Positions 1-11,699 of a DNA stretch of 64,000 nt are shown here, piece after piece. A model generated the notes under the pieces. The model did not search any database and had not been told where the DNA came from. It saw only the letters and a program-made list of their open reading frames with translations. Origin of the DNA: Lunularia cruciata (taxonomy: Eukaryota > Streptophyta > Marchantiopsida > Lunulariales > Lunulariaceae); the NCBI GenBank assembly GCA_948567375.1, contig OX419762.1:44497034-44561033 (forward strand). Reading direction: 5' to 3'. A program made the position numbers and the translations under genes. Numbering within the stretch: the stretch's first letter is position 1; every line of letters starts with the position of its first letter.

Positions 1-1240
1 AAGGAAAGAGGTGCAAGTCCCACAAGGAAAGGAAACGCAATCAGAGCATGGGGAGGAGGAATGTGCAATGCTTGCACTTAACTATGCTTGAAGGCATTGG
101 AGGAATTACTTCCCACTTACCAGCAGAAAGACCTTGTGGTGAAAGATTATAGGCAATTTATAGAGTATCTACACTATCACATACAAACCACTGTCTAAGA
201 GAAGTTGGGAGTGGAGAAGGAATTAAACAAAGCAAAGAGTAATATCACATGGTTGGAGGCTCAAATCAATGTTACTTAGAAACAATGAACATACCAAGAA
301 TAATGTCTAAGCCAAGGGATAATCACAAGTTCACACAACTCCAAGAGCGGCTTATGATAGCTGAAGAGAAGTGTTATTCATATGACCAAACTTGAGAAAA
401 TTGTGATGCAAATGAAACTAGAGATGAAGAATGGCCTAAGGACCAAGAACTTGAGATAGCAGTTGTAGCTAAGGAAGATGAGTTATGTTAAGAAGGCAGA
501 GTATGGTGCTTTCTCAAAGTGCTACAAAGTATGGAAGAGAGATAGTGACAATTTTTTTGGGGAAATACAAGGAAGAATTGCATGGTACCAAAGCTGAGAT
601 TATAATACTCAAGCTTGGTGCATCTCAATGTGAGAAGACATTTGTGGAATACAAGGCAGCTCAAGAGAAGAAGCTGAGAAATAAGGACAAAGAAATTGCT
701 AAGATGAAGACAAAGGTGGTTGGATCTTGACTATGGAAGACCCAACTAGACTCAAATTTATTAGCAATCTGTGGGAGATCCCAGCATCATGTTGAGGAGA
801 TGAAGGAGAAGCATAAAGAGCAATTGAATACTCAAGGCAAGGAAGTGTCATCCTTGAAGCAAGAATTGGAGGCACCTTCAGGGTCCTTAGCACCTTCAGG
901 GTAATTAGGACCAATAGGTCCATAGTATTAGTACTAAGAAGGCCCAAATGTGCATTGAGGAATTGACCATGATTGTCAATAATAATGAAGAGAAGGAAGA
1001 AATCATTCATGTGAAAATCAAGCAAGAAGTAGAGTTGGAGGTACAATCCATTCAAGAAACTTTGGATGCAAAGCAAACAAGAGTTCTTATTGTAGTGGAG
1101 GAAGCTATAAATCAACTTAAAGCACAAGTGGAAAAACAGGTTGTGACATGGGCTCACTACACAAGATTAAGAGAGCTCAAGTTGGAATTGATACATTTGA
1201 GGCTAAAGCATCCTCAAGTGAGCAACTAGCCAAGCTAGAT
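1..1240 (+). pseudogene. Decayed coding-like segment, Lys/Glu-rich
   Basis: Several plus-strand frames read as Lys/Glu/Gln-rich helical sequence (for example 485-730 and 948-1229), interrupted by stop codons and frame changes. The residue bias suggests a former coiled-coil protein. It could be the gag part of the retroelement downstream or a captured host fragment. I recognise no family, and no single frame is long enough to be an active gene. Confidence 0.3.
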
Positions 1241-1368
1241 TACCAATTATAGAAGCATGCCAATACAAATTCAATAAAGTGTTGGCAATTATCCACAAGG
1301 AGTATGAAAGGTATAAAAGCACATTGAGGAGTTGATTTGAAAGTGTAAAGGTGAAGGCATAGTAGGAA

Positions 1369-2044
1369 TCATGGTGTACTTATAACCTATATACATATAT
1401 AGTGAGACATGACCATTAGAGTCAAAAAAATCACTATGGTGAAGTCCATTAGAGTTGAGCATCACTATGATGAGATACCATCCTGATGGTAGATCATTGG
1501 AGTGAAACACCATCAAGGTAGGAGACCAATAGAGTCAAACATCATTGGGATGGGTTATCATTGGATTAGAATTTCTCCCAAGTACGACAATTCTAGAAGA
1601 TGTTGATTTGATGTTGATTATGGCGTCCTTATAACTTATATACACATATAGTGAGATATGACCATTAGAGTCAAACAACATCAAGGTAGGAGACCAATAG
1701 AGTCAAAAACCATTGGGGTGGGTTGTCATCGGGGTCAAATCATTGGAGTAGAATTGCTCCCAAGTACGACAATTCTAGAAGATGTTGATTTGATGTTGAT
1801 CATGGTGTCCTTATAACTTATATACATATATAGTGAGACATGACCATTAGAGTCAAAAATCACTATGATGAAAGTCCATTAGAGTCAAGCATCACTATGA
1901 TGAGATACCATCCTGATGGTAGATCATTGGAGTCAAACACCATCAAGGTAGGAGACCAATAGAGTCAAACATCATTGGGATGGGTTGTCATCAGGGTCAA
2001 ATCATTAGAGTAGAATTGCTCCCAAGTATGACAATTCTAGAAGA
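1369..2044 (+). repeat. Three tandem copies of a ~245-bp unit
   Basis: Copies begin at about 1369, 1618 and 1799, each with a variant of ATCATGGTGTCCTTATAAC, and run to the shared end ...GACAATTCTAGAAGAT. Copies 1 and 3 are about 245-250 bp. Copy 2 is about 180 bp and lacks an internal block. Inside each unit the short motif CATTRGAGTC recurs several times, so the unit itself grew from smaller repeats. No coding function is visible. Confidence 0.85.
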
Positions 2045-3030
2045 TCCTCTATATGATACTATGGATATACAATAGATAATTTTGTAGTGCCATGTCATTG
2101 TGACAGTTTTCCTATGCATAGGTGGAGTCTTGTGACTAGTAGAGTGTATAGAAAAGTGGTTTTTGTAGGTTGCACCTTTATAGCAATTAATCAGTCCAAC
2201 AAGGTAGGTACATTAGGGTTAACCTTAATTTTTCAAAGTTCAAAGTGTGGCATTGCATAGCCATGGATGTGCCCCATCTCTTTGTAGTAGAAGGTATAGG
2301 GAGAATCACCAACATAATACATGTTCAATTTTGAAATTCCAAGTCACATGTTTCTGTCCAAATTGTGTATGTAAAATCTTTTGTTATTGTGTATCTGTGT
2401 TGGATTTTGTCTTGAGATGATACATGTGGATCTCCAAGATTTAAGTGCATCTATATCAATGTTGTGTATGTTTCATGATAGTTGGGTTGAGGTGCAGTGA
2501 AGAACTCAAAGTAGAAATACAAGTATTGGAGTGCAAGGGTGCATTCAAGCTTGGTGGGATGTTGAAACCCTGGTGGTTTTAAAGAATTGGAGTGATGTGT
2601 TGAACAACCATGAGGGCTGTGAGTATCATGAAGTTCCACGTACAACAGAAAACTAGTGTGTCTCAAACCTACAATATGGCAGTAAGAATGCCTTTTGGGA
2701 AGGGTAGGACATTTTCACGCCTTTAATGGCGTGCATGACATGGGTAACTATGAGAGACATACCTTTAGGGCCATTGGCAGAATAGACTAAACCATCACCT
2801 TCACAAGCACCTTTATTGTATATCTTTTGTGGATGTGAATTGATTATTTTACTTTTCTTTAAAATGACACTATGGGTTGCATTATCTTCTTTTTTTAATT
2901 ATTCTTACCCAAGAGTATAAAGACATGAAAATAGACAAACGGTGACAAAGTGACATTTTCTCTTCACATCTAGCCATTTCCAAAATGTATCCTCATAGAA
3001 ATAAACAATTCTTATTGGTTATACTATTAG
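2045..3030. other. Unassigned AT-rich sequence
   Basis: No protein similarity, RNA gene or obvious repeat boundary is recognisable here. It lies where the 5' LTR and gag of the gypsy element just downstream would be expected, but I see no copy of that element's LTR, so the element appears 5'-truncated or replaced. Confidence 0.4.
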
Positions 3031-5575
3031 TACATTGGGTTGTCACAATCTCCAATTGTGATTGTGAAGAAGAATGGCAAGCTTTGGGTATGTGCCAATT
3101 ACAAGAATCTCAATGTTGTTATCAAGAAAGATTACTACCCTTTCACATTCATTGATGAGATCTTGGAGGAGGTTGCAGATCATGAGAGGTAAAGCTTTGG
3201 AGATGGTTATCATGGCTATAACCAAATCAAGATTACACCAAGCATCAATAACTTATCACATTCACCCCACTATTGGAGACTTATGATTTTTACATCATGC
3301 CCACACTATTGGAGACTTATGATTTCTATGTCATGCCTTTTGGACTTGGTAATGATCCAACCATATTCCAATGGTTTATGAACAAGGTGTTTAAATCTTT
3401 CATTGGGAAATTTGTCAAAGATTTCATTGATGACTTTGTGTCTATGGGAGCAAGGAAGAGCACTTTAAGCACTTTCTCAAGGTCTTGCAACACTTGGATG
3501 AAGCAAATGAATCACTCAACCCAAAGAAATTCATTTTTGGTTGTGAAGAAGGTCTTCTTTTGAGATACATGATTTATAAGGATGAAATAGCCATGGATCT
3601 TGAAAAGGTAAGAAAAATGTTAGAGCTTCCATTCCCTTCAAGCTTGATAAATTTATGCCAATTCTTGGGGATGGTAAGGTACTATAGGAGATTCATCTTC
3701 TCAATTTTTTATATGGTTTATTCATTTACTATTAACATGAAGAAGGGTTTAAAATACATGGTGATTTTGGAGAACAAGGAGGCTCTTAAAGCTTTTGAGG
3801 AGCTCAACAATCCCTTTTTATAGCTCCAATTCTTGTTAAATCTGATTGGAGTAAGCCTTTCTTTTACACTTATGCTTCTAATGTAGCTATAGGATGCACT
3901 CCTAGTCAACTAGACCTATATGGGCATGATCATCTAATAGCTTATGCTAACAAATGGGCTTAGTATAGAGGAACCATTCAGTCACAAAAGGGAAGGATTG
4001 ATAGTGATTTTTGGTCTCAAGAAGTCTATATAGTACTTGATTGGAGGAAAGGCCACCATTATGATGGATCACAAGGCTTTGAAGTACATCATCAACAAGG
4101 CTAGCCAAGTGGATGATACTCTTGTTTAAGTATGATTATACCATTGAGGATAGGCCAAGGGAAAAACATCCAAATGTTGATTTGTTATCCAAAACCTATG
4201 ATCATGATGGAGTTGAGCTAGTTGCTGATTTCTTCCAAATGAAGAGCTCACAACAATCTCAATCACTCAAGAGGTTCCAATGGAGTACCATGAGATTATG
4301 GACTTTGTTACAAGAGATAACTATCCAGATAGGATGCATGCTAAGGAGAGGAAGGCTCTTGTAGCAAGAACTAGACCTTACATAATTGTGGTGGATATAC
4401 TTTTTTACCACATTACATATGGTCTCCTTCAAAGAGCAATGGATAAGGAGTAGTCTATCCTACTTCTGAAGGAGTTCCATGATGGTTTGGTATGTGGAGG
4501 TCACTTTGCAAGAAGGTGACCAATTTCAAGATTCTAGATGCAGTTTACCATTGGAGGGGGATTTTTGAGGTGTCTAGATTATTGCAAAAACTTGTAATAT
4601 TTTTCAAGCTTTTGCTAGAAAATCTACATCCACTCCACCTCTTAGATCAATTCTATTTCTAGGACCTTTTGAGAAGTGGAGAATTGACTTTGTAGGTCAT
4701 CTCAATAGGATCCAAAGGAACAGTTGGTATATTATGGTAGTTATTGATTTCCTTCCTAAGTGGGTTGAGACTAGACCATTGAGAGGAAAAATGAAGATGA
4801 AGTTGGCAGATTTCTTTTAACTCATCATCTCTTGTTTTGGTTGCCCTTTGGAGTTGGTTTTTGACAGAGGAGGAGAGTTTGGAGGAAGCATCACTACAGC
4901 CATGCTACAACATTTCTCTATCACACATAGAGTGACTATATCATATAAGCCAAACTCCAATGAAAACTAAAGAAAACCAATCAAATTTTGTGCATGATGT
5001 TGGCCAAAGATGTAGAAATAAATGGAGCAAAACATCATTGGGACAAGAGAAATCATGCGGTTCTATGGGAGTATAGGAAAATTATGATGAAATTGATTGG
5101 ATACTCTCCATTTCATTTGGTATATGGTATTGAATCTACTTTCACTTTGATCTTCCTACTTTTCAAAGCGTTCATAGGAAATTGAAGAAGGTACAAGGAA
5201 GTGATGTAGAGAAGTCAAGGAAGTATCAACTCATGGAATTGGAAGAGTCTAAAGCAATTGCTATGGTTTGAGTGAAACAAACCCAAAAAAAACAAAAGGA
5301 GAACCATGATAAGAGGCAAGGCAAGAAGAAGGTAGAGTCCTTCAAGGAAGGTGATTGCGTAATGTTATTTGATTCCATTTGATTCAAGAGGGTGCAAAAG
5401 AAGTTCTTGCCTAAGTACTTTGGATCTTTCATAATGGAGAAGGTGTAGGGCAATTACACCTATGATCTCAAGGAGTTGGGAGGAAGACATTTTGATTACA
5501 TTAACCATGTAAGTTAAGTTTATATCATAGAAGGTAGAAAGACCTTCACTCAAAAGACAAAGTGAAATTTAGTCT
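3030..5575 (+). pseudogene. Ty3/gypsy pol remnant (RT, RNase H, integrase)
   Basis: Plus-strand frames read successively as retroviral-type pol domains. Reverse transcriptase starts near 3060 with IVKKNGKLWVCANYKNLN, then a DGYHGYNQIKI block, a VMPFGLGNDPTIFQ block near 3330 and the catalytic box as VKDFIDDF (usual form Y-x-D-D) near 3415-3440. RNase H follows near 3840-4110 (SDWSKPF, MDHKALKYIINKAS). Integrase core follows near 4630-4960, with IDFVGHL carrying the first Asp and FDRGGEFGG the second; the region of the third acidic residue is degraded. A basic C-terminal tail runs to about 5570. The order RT-RNase H-integrase is diagnostic of gypsy rather than copia. In-frame stops and frameshifts make it inactive. 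No gag or 5' LTR is visible. Confidence 0.85.
3268..3339 (+). repeat. 36-bp in-frame direct duplication inside RT
   Basis: A segment reading CACTATTGGAGACTTATGAT followed by a TCATGCC-type end occurs twice with a 36-bp offset (about 3268 and 3304). It duplicates 12 codons just before the VMPFGLG box of the reverse transcriptase. It is a local slippage-type duplication in a dead element. Confidence 0.75.
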
Positions 5576-5584
5576 GGAGGTAAA

Positions 5585-6262
5585 TGTAACATCCATTGGT
5601 GCAGGTATGCTCTATTATGATATTAGTTTGGTATTGCAAGTAGTTGAGAGATATTATTTATATAGAGTTAACGTAAGCTTCTATATTAGCTATGATTAGC
5701 TTTAGTTAGTCATAGCCAAGATAGAGGTGGCTCTACTTCATAGTGAGCATCACTATTTTGGATTCTAGTGTATTGACTTGATATTATTCTTAGGTGTTTG
5801 GCTTTGAGAAAATAGTTGAGAACTCTTAGACCCACAAGTCTTTTTGGTTTAGATTCTTCTATAGTCTAAGGATAGCCTATGTGAAAAAATCCTTGATTTA
5901 GTATTGGGCCAGAATAAGACCATATTCTTAAAGGATTATTCCTATGAGTTTGGATATTCTCTTAGAATTTTGACTTATCTGAATTTTTGCCTAGTAACTT
6001 GAGCTACTATGGTAATTAGTAACTTTGATGTGTAACTATTTCACAAGTATATAAACTAAGGATAAGAAGGTACTTAGCATCACTTCATTTGCAATTATCT
6101 CTCTCTCATTGAGTTTTATAGTCAGCAATATCTTGGGTTTTTGAGGTGCCTTGGAGTTCTAGCCTTGGAGTAGTGTGATGGAGTTGGGGTTCCTTGCCTT
6201 CTTAATCCTTGGTGTGCTGCCTTAATAGCCATCAAAGGTTCTTTTTGAGTGAGAGATAGACC
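5585..6262 (+). repeat. Gypsy LTR, copy 1
   Basis: It begins TGTAACATCC directly after a weak purine-rich stretch (CTGGAGGTAAA), where a 3' LTR is expected after pol. It includes a TATA-like TATATAAACTAAG near 6048. It aligns along its length with 6592-7276. The exact 3' end is uncertain because the internal-region copy that follows begins without a clean CA border. Confidence 0.7.
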
Positions 6263-6274
6263 TGCTCATAGGTT

Positions 6275-6591
6275 CAAGTGGAGCAAGCCCAAAGGAAATA
6301 AAAGTGGAGCTATGATAAGAGGCAAGGCAAGAAGAAGGTAGAGTCCTTCAAGGAAGATGATTGGATAATTTTATTTGATTTTGTTCATATCAAGACAATG
6401 CAAAAGAAGTTATTTTCTAAATAATTTGGAAATTTCATAATGGAGAAGGTGTGGGGCAATTACACTTATGATCTCAAGGAGTTGGAAGAAGACACTTTGA
6501 TAGGATTAACCATGACAAGTTAAAGTTATATCATAGAAGTTAGAGAGATCTTCACTCCAAGGACAAAGTGAAATCTTAATCTGGTGATAAA
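6275..6591 (+). pseudogene. Second copy of gypsy integrase C-terminal end
   Basis: This segment repeats about 300 bp of the element's 3' internal end (compare 5290-5584). Both copies share GATAAGAGGCAAGGCAAGAA, the GGAGAAGGTG and ATGATCTCAAGGAGTTGG blocks, and the PPT-like stretch before the LTR. The arrangement is LTR, then about 320 bp of internal 3' end, then LTR. This suggests unequal recombination or template switching rather than a complete second insertion. Confidence 0.75.
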
Positions 6592-7276
6592 TGTAACAGT
6601 CAATGGTGCTTGTATGCTCTATTATGATATTTAGTTGGTATTGCAAATAGTTGAGAGATATTATTTATATAGAGTTAAAGCAAGCTTCTACCTTAGCCAT
6701 GATTAGCTAAAGTAAGTCATAGCCAAAATAGAGATTACTCCACTTTAGAAGAAGGTGAAAGAGTGAGCACCACTATTTTGGATTCTATTGTATTGACTTG
6801 ATATTATTCTTAGATGTTTGGCTTTGACAAACGAGGTAAGAACTCTTGGACCCACAAGTTCTTTTGGTTTGGATTCTTCTATAGTCCAAGGATAGACCAT
6901 GTGAAGGAATCCTTAACTTAGTAGTTTGGTCAAGATAAGATCACATTCTTAGGAGATTATTCCCATAAGTTTGGATATTCCTTTAGACTTTAGACTATAT
7001 GAATTTTTGACTAGTAATATGAGTTACTATGGTAATTAGTAACATTGGTGTATAACTATTTCACAAGTTTATAAACTAGGAGTAAGGTGGTACTCATTAT
7101 CCTTTCATTTGCAACTATCTCTCACTCATTGAGTTCTTTAGTGTGCAATGGCTTGAATCTTGGAGGTGCCTTGGAGTTTTAGCCTTGGAGGAGTGTGATA
7201 GAGTTTGGTTTCATTGCCTTCTTAGTCCATATTGTGTTACCTTAATAGCTATCAGAAGGTCATCTTGAGTAAAACA
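6592..7276 (+). repeat. Gypsy LTR, copy 2
   Basis: It starts TGTAACAGTC and ends ...GAGTAAAACA, giving canonical TG...CA borders over about 685 bp. It is diverged from copy 1 by many scattered substitutions. Its right border adjoins minus-strand copia integrase sequence with no gap, so this insertion cuts the copia element or was joined to it by deletion. Confidence 0.75.
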
Positions 7277-7284
7277 CATGCCAA

Positions 7285-8735
7285 CTCACCATACACATAC
7301 ATTTGAATGTGTATAATCCAATCTACCTCTAGTTTGATGAATGGAAATGTTGGAGTTCCCTATATGATGCTTTCCAAACATAAAATACTTGCAAAAATCT
7401 AACTTATAGGATTTTGTACACTTCATGATTTGGCACTTACGTAATTCAAGAGTACTATCTCACTAAGGTGACCCGAAGAAGTAACCACAATTGAGTAGAA
7501 ATTTGAGTGTTTTTTTGTGGGAAGACACAACAACTACACCACCTACAATAATATATCCTTGAAGCTCATGTAGGTTCTCTTGTGCTTCACTATTAACAAA
7601 GTTCACTTGGTAATCTTCAAGATTCCTACCTTTGTTGACCACCTACAGCAAATCAAATGTATTGCTTCTAAAGAGGTAAGGTTCTTCTCCAACTCTAGAA
7701 TATCTCTTACATTAGAAAATGTCTTGATGGTTCCATCACACATCCTAATGCATGTATTACCAATTTATATGACCTTACATTGAATATTACTTCCCTTAAT
7801 CATAAACTACTTCATATGGAATTTTGATGTGGAAATAACCTTTTGAGGAAACGTAGAGTATATATAGCCAGAGTCAAGGATCCATATATCTTGAAATCTA
7901 TCCTTCTCAATCACCATAATACACATATTATCAAATTCTCTACCAAAATCCACAACACTTGCTTTCCTAGAAGATTTGCATATTTCTTTATTCAAATTTG
8001 TCTCTATTCTTATATCTTATATTCTCTTTTATAGTGTCTTGAATTCCAACATTCAAATAACCTAGCCTTTGATTGTCAAATTTATATTTTGGTCTTGATA
8101 TGAGTTTGCATATAATATTTTGTTGATGTATATTCCTACCTTTCACCAACAAGATTTCTAATTATGATGCTCCATAACTAGGTCTCTTTCTTATATCATT
8201 TGATAAGAGACTTGTATGAAACTCCTCAAACTCAAAGGTGTCTTTACCATACAAACAAGAAGTAAAAAGATGCTCAAACAAAGAAGGTGATGAAGTCAAT
8301 AATAATAAGGTTGTATACATGTACTCTAATTCAACATCAACATTAATAAACTTATAGAGCATCTTGGTGAAGATCTTCAAGTCATTCATTTTTATGGTAT
8401 ATAATTTTTGCTTTTGCTATCAATTAGCCAAGGACTTAGTCATATAAAAACTCTCCAATTATTTTTATAGCTTAGGTGTTGAGCTTTCTCTCATGATATT
8501 GAACAACAGCTTATCTACAAGACTCATACAATTTGTACTCATAGCTCTCAAGTTTATCTCCTTCAATTCTTTATTATTCTTGTATGTAGGATTCTTCCCT
8601 AAAGCATTATGCAAACCTTGTTACAAAGGCAAGTCTTTCATCTTCAATTATCATAATCAAAAATTATTATTTTCATTGAATTTATCTTCCTCAAATTTTA
8701 CACTTGAATTCTTAAGATCTATCCTCACATAAGCT
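7285..8735 (-). pseudogene. Ty1/copia gag-protease-integrase remnant
   Basis: Read on the minus strand from 8735 downwards. A copia-type gag (UBN2 family) is recognisable: KFEEDKFNE, then MTKSLAN, then KQKLYTIKMNDLKIF, then LLLLTSSPSLFEHL near 8290 and LLSNDIRKR near 8190. A protease region follows with DIWILDSG near 7890, the Asp-Ser-Gly active-site box. Next comes DGTIKTFSNV near 7740, then the GAG-pre-integrase stretch KLDFCKYFMFGKHH and the start of integrase LDYTHSNVYGE at about 7310. This order is specific to copia elements. Stops and frameshifts break it throughout. The remaining integrase and RT are missing, and the break coincides with the gypsy LTR border. Confidence 0.82.
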
Positions 8736-8749
8736 TGCATACTAATTTT

Positions 8750-10685
8750 TGGAACTAATTACAAGAATTTATACAAAAAATACATGAAATTTAGTGAAAA
8801 TACACTAATATAAGTGGTTCATTCTGAATTGGAACTTGTATCCATTGAAAAATAAATTTATAAATTTAACTCTAAATCATGTGTGGTGCAATACAAGAAG
8901 TATATACAAGTATTACACTAAAAATCATTGGGGGTTTCAATACTAAGTTTATGTGTACTATAGACTTCTATTAGTTAATATATACAAACTCTACTAAAAT
9001 CTGTAAAGATATTATGGGTCTAAATTATGACCCATAAAAATTTACAAGTTATGGACATCCTATCAAACTTCATTAAGGGATTAATGAGGAGATTATCTAG
9101 TCTATGTGAATGATCTGCATCTTTCTTGCCCTTGACATGTGTAGGTCTTGCTACAATGTGTCAAGAAACTTGCCTAACATATTGCACAATTCTCTCCACA
9201 ATCCAATCTATAATTTCATTCCTATTTTTAAGACCTAAAATTCCCTAGATGTTTTCATCACCCATAAAATTTTTTATGGATGTCATTGCTTTATCCATCT
9301 ATATCCATGGATCTTAATATTAAAATCCCCAATGTCTAAATTTGGTACCTTTACTTAACTAGAGCTAAAGTAGACCTATGACCACAATAATAACATATTT
9401 GCACTATTTCTGAGAGGTGAGGCTAAAAATTAGTTTAGCCCTTGCCTTAAAACACCTCTGCTGTTATAAGAGGCCTAAAAAATTTATTATGCATTCAAGT
9501 TATAGGTTAGAATATTTGAAATAATGAATATTGGTGAAAAAAAATTATTCTTAATGCAATTTTACTTACTTCAAAGACATATGATGTATGTTAATATATT
9601 ACACTTTATAAAAATATCACCAATCCTCAATTTATCATCCCACCCCTCATGTGCACTTATTAAAAATGCATGCTAGATTTCATTTGACCTATTTTCCAAT
9701 ATTTTGGCTTAAAGATATTAATATATATTTATTGCTACAAACTGTATAACCTATCGGGTGAAGATACTTACTCCAAGCACATCAAATTTGATACCAAATT
9801 CAAAATTTTCAAAATACCAGAGGTTTAGATGCACCATAGATTTTATCAATGATAAGATAACTCATTTCCCAAACAATAGAATCATAACTTTGAAAGCAAA
9901 GTTATTTCAAAGTAACACACCATACTTATATAGCTCACTATCTGAGGCAAAACCCTAGCTAAATCTTTGATAGATACTCTACCAACATTTTACAAAGGTT
10001 GTAAAATATCATAAATAAGATTGGGTGACAAACCTCACTTGAATACTTTGAACTCAAAAAACAATAAATAAATTGTTCTTGCATTCATCTCCCTACGTCA
10101 TAACATATGGTATTCATCAATCCTTACTAAGCATGACTTTTACAATTTGATCTTCCTTGCTCAAGTCATACTTGAAGCTCAATATCCTTGAATTATACAA
10201 TTCTCCATGATCAAGAGATCAACCAACTCCAAGTGCAATTGAATCTAGTGATAATCTATTCATAGAGAATTTGAAAAATTCATCTTTATTCTTATTTATC
10301 AATGGTCTACATACACCTACTTGGTAAGGTAATGAGTAGCTACCACAACAAACTAATTGCTCCTTGTGGTTCTAAACATTAATCAATTTACCACTTCTAA
10401 AATAGCCCTAGTAATAGGATTAATTTTTCCTTATATTTTTATGCATTAAGGCAATTTCCCATTTCCCAATTCCCAAAAGGCCCTAGTTTCACGATTGATA
10501 GTCAGCTAAAGATGGAAAGTTGCTTGAAAAATATTACAAGCAATCAAGATAATTTGTGAAAATTACTCTTAAAGTGTGTCTAGATCTAGAATCTTGAAAG
10601 CAATCACTTTTCCTATAAGTGATCTCCATAATAGAACTCTTTCTTGAGTTTGATAAACTCTTCCTTACTCCATACTCTTCAAAGT
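8750..10685. other. AT-rich sequence without recognisable genes
   Basis: I see no coding similarity or tandem structure. One small inverted repeat, TATGGGTC...GACCCATA with an 8-base loop, lies near 9015-9040. The left part may belong to the 5' region of the copia element, but I could not identify its LTR or primer-binding site. Confidence 0.4.
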
Positions 10686-10689
10686 AGAA

Positions 10690-11390
10690 CTTTTAACCTA
10701 TAACATATGTATGTTCTATTGGTTAATATTACATTTAATTAAAAGATATTATTATTAGATCTTAACCAAGCTTTTATATTAGTTATGATTTACTAGAGTT
10801 ATTGATAGCCAAGATAAAGATTTTACTACTTTAAATTGAAATAGTAAAAAATAATAATTTAGCTATAAGTGTATTGACTTGGTATCATTAGATATCAATT
10901 TATGATATCTAGTAACTTAGTGGGTAATATTGATGAAGCTATTGCAAAAGCCACTATGTTACAAATGGAGTTATGATATCAAACTAGATATCATTACATA
11001 GATATCAATTTATTTGGATATGAGTAAAGAATCAAGTACTGTAGTACATATAAGTCTTTTATGTATGGTTTTTCATATAGTTCAAGTATAAACCATATGA
11101 AGAAATTTTTGGCTTATTTATTGAGTAAATATAGCAATATAGATTTATAAGGATAATGTTTTCAAAATTAAAAATTAAAAATTATTTTCCAATAATACTA
11201 TTTATTTTAAAAATAATTATCCTTTATGTGTAAGAATTCTACAAGTATATAAACAAGAAATTAGGACACTCATCATCCTTCATTCTTCATTTGCAACTAT
11301 TTCTTATTGAGTTCTTGAACAAATAATATCTTTAATCTTAGAGGTGCATTAGAATTTTAACCTAAGAGAAGTATCATGAAGTTGTTTCAT
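10690..11390 (+). repeat. Old, diverged relative of the gypsy LTR
   Basis: The order of short blocks matches the LTRs at 5585 and 6592: an AAGCTTTTATATTAG-like stretch, GTGTATTGACTTGGTATCATT, a TTTATGTATGG/CCATATGAAG stretch, AAGTATATAAACAAG (TATA-like), TTCATTTGCAACTATTTCTT, then GAGGTGCATTAGA. Identity is clearly lower than between the other two copies and it is inflated by AT-rich insertions. No flanking element body was found, so it looks like an old solo LTR. Confidence 0.55.
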
Positions 11391-11692
11391 GTAATACCAA
11401 TAGCTAGATATATTATCTAGAGGTGAAAATTGATGTGATAATATCTAGAAGAATGTTAGGTATGATGTGCTAGGTAGATCAGATAGAGGTGTCACAAAAG
11501 AGCACTTCTACTAATAGAGCAAGAGTTGAAAACAACTTGAAAAATGTAATACCAATAGCTAGACATATGATCTAGAGGTGAAAATTGGATAGGTAACATC
11601 TGGGAGGATTTATAAATAATGGACTAAGTAGATTAGTTAGATGTATCACCAAGAGAGTACCAAAAGAGCAAGAGTCGAGAATAGCTTGAAAA
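11391..11692 (+). repeat. Two tandem copies of a 154-bp unit
   Basis: Copies start at 11391 and 11545 with GTAATACCAATAGCTAGA and both contain ATCTAGAGGTGAAAATTG and an AGAGCAAGAGT-type block before the end. It directly follows the old LTR-like segment. No coding content was recognised. Confidence 0.75.
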
Positions 11693-11699
11693 CTTCAAA

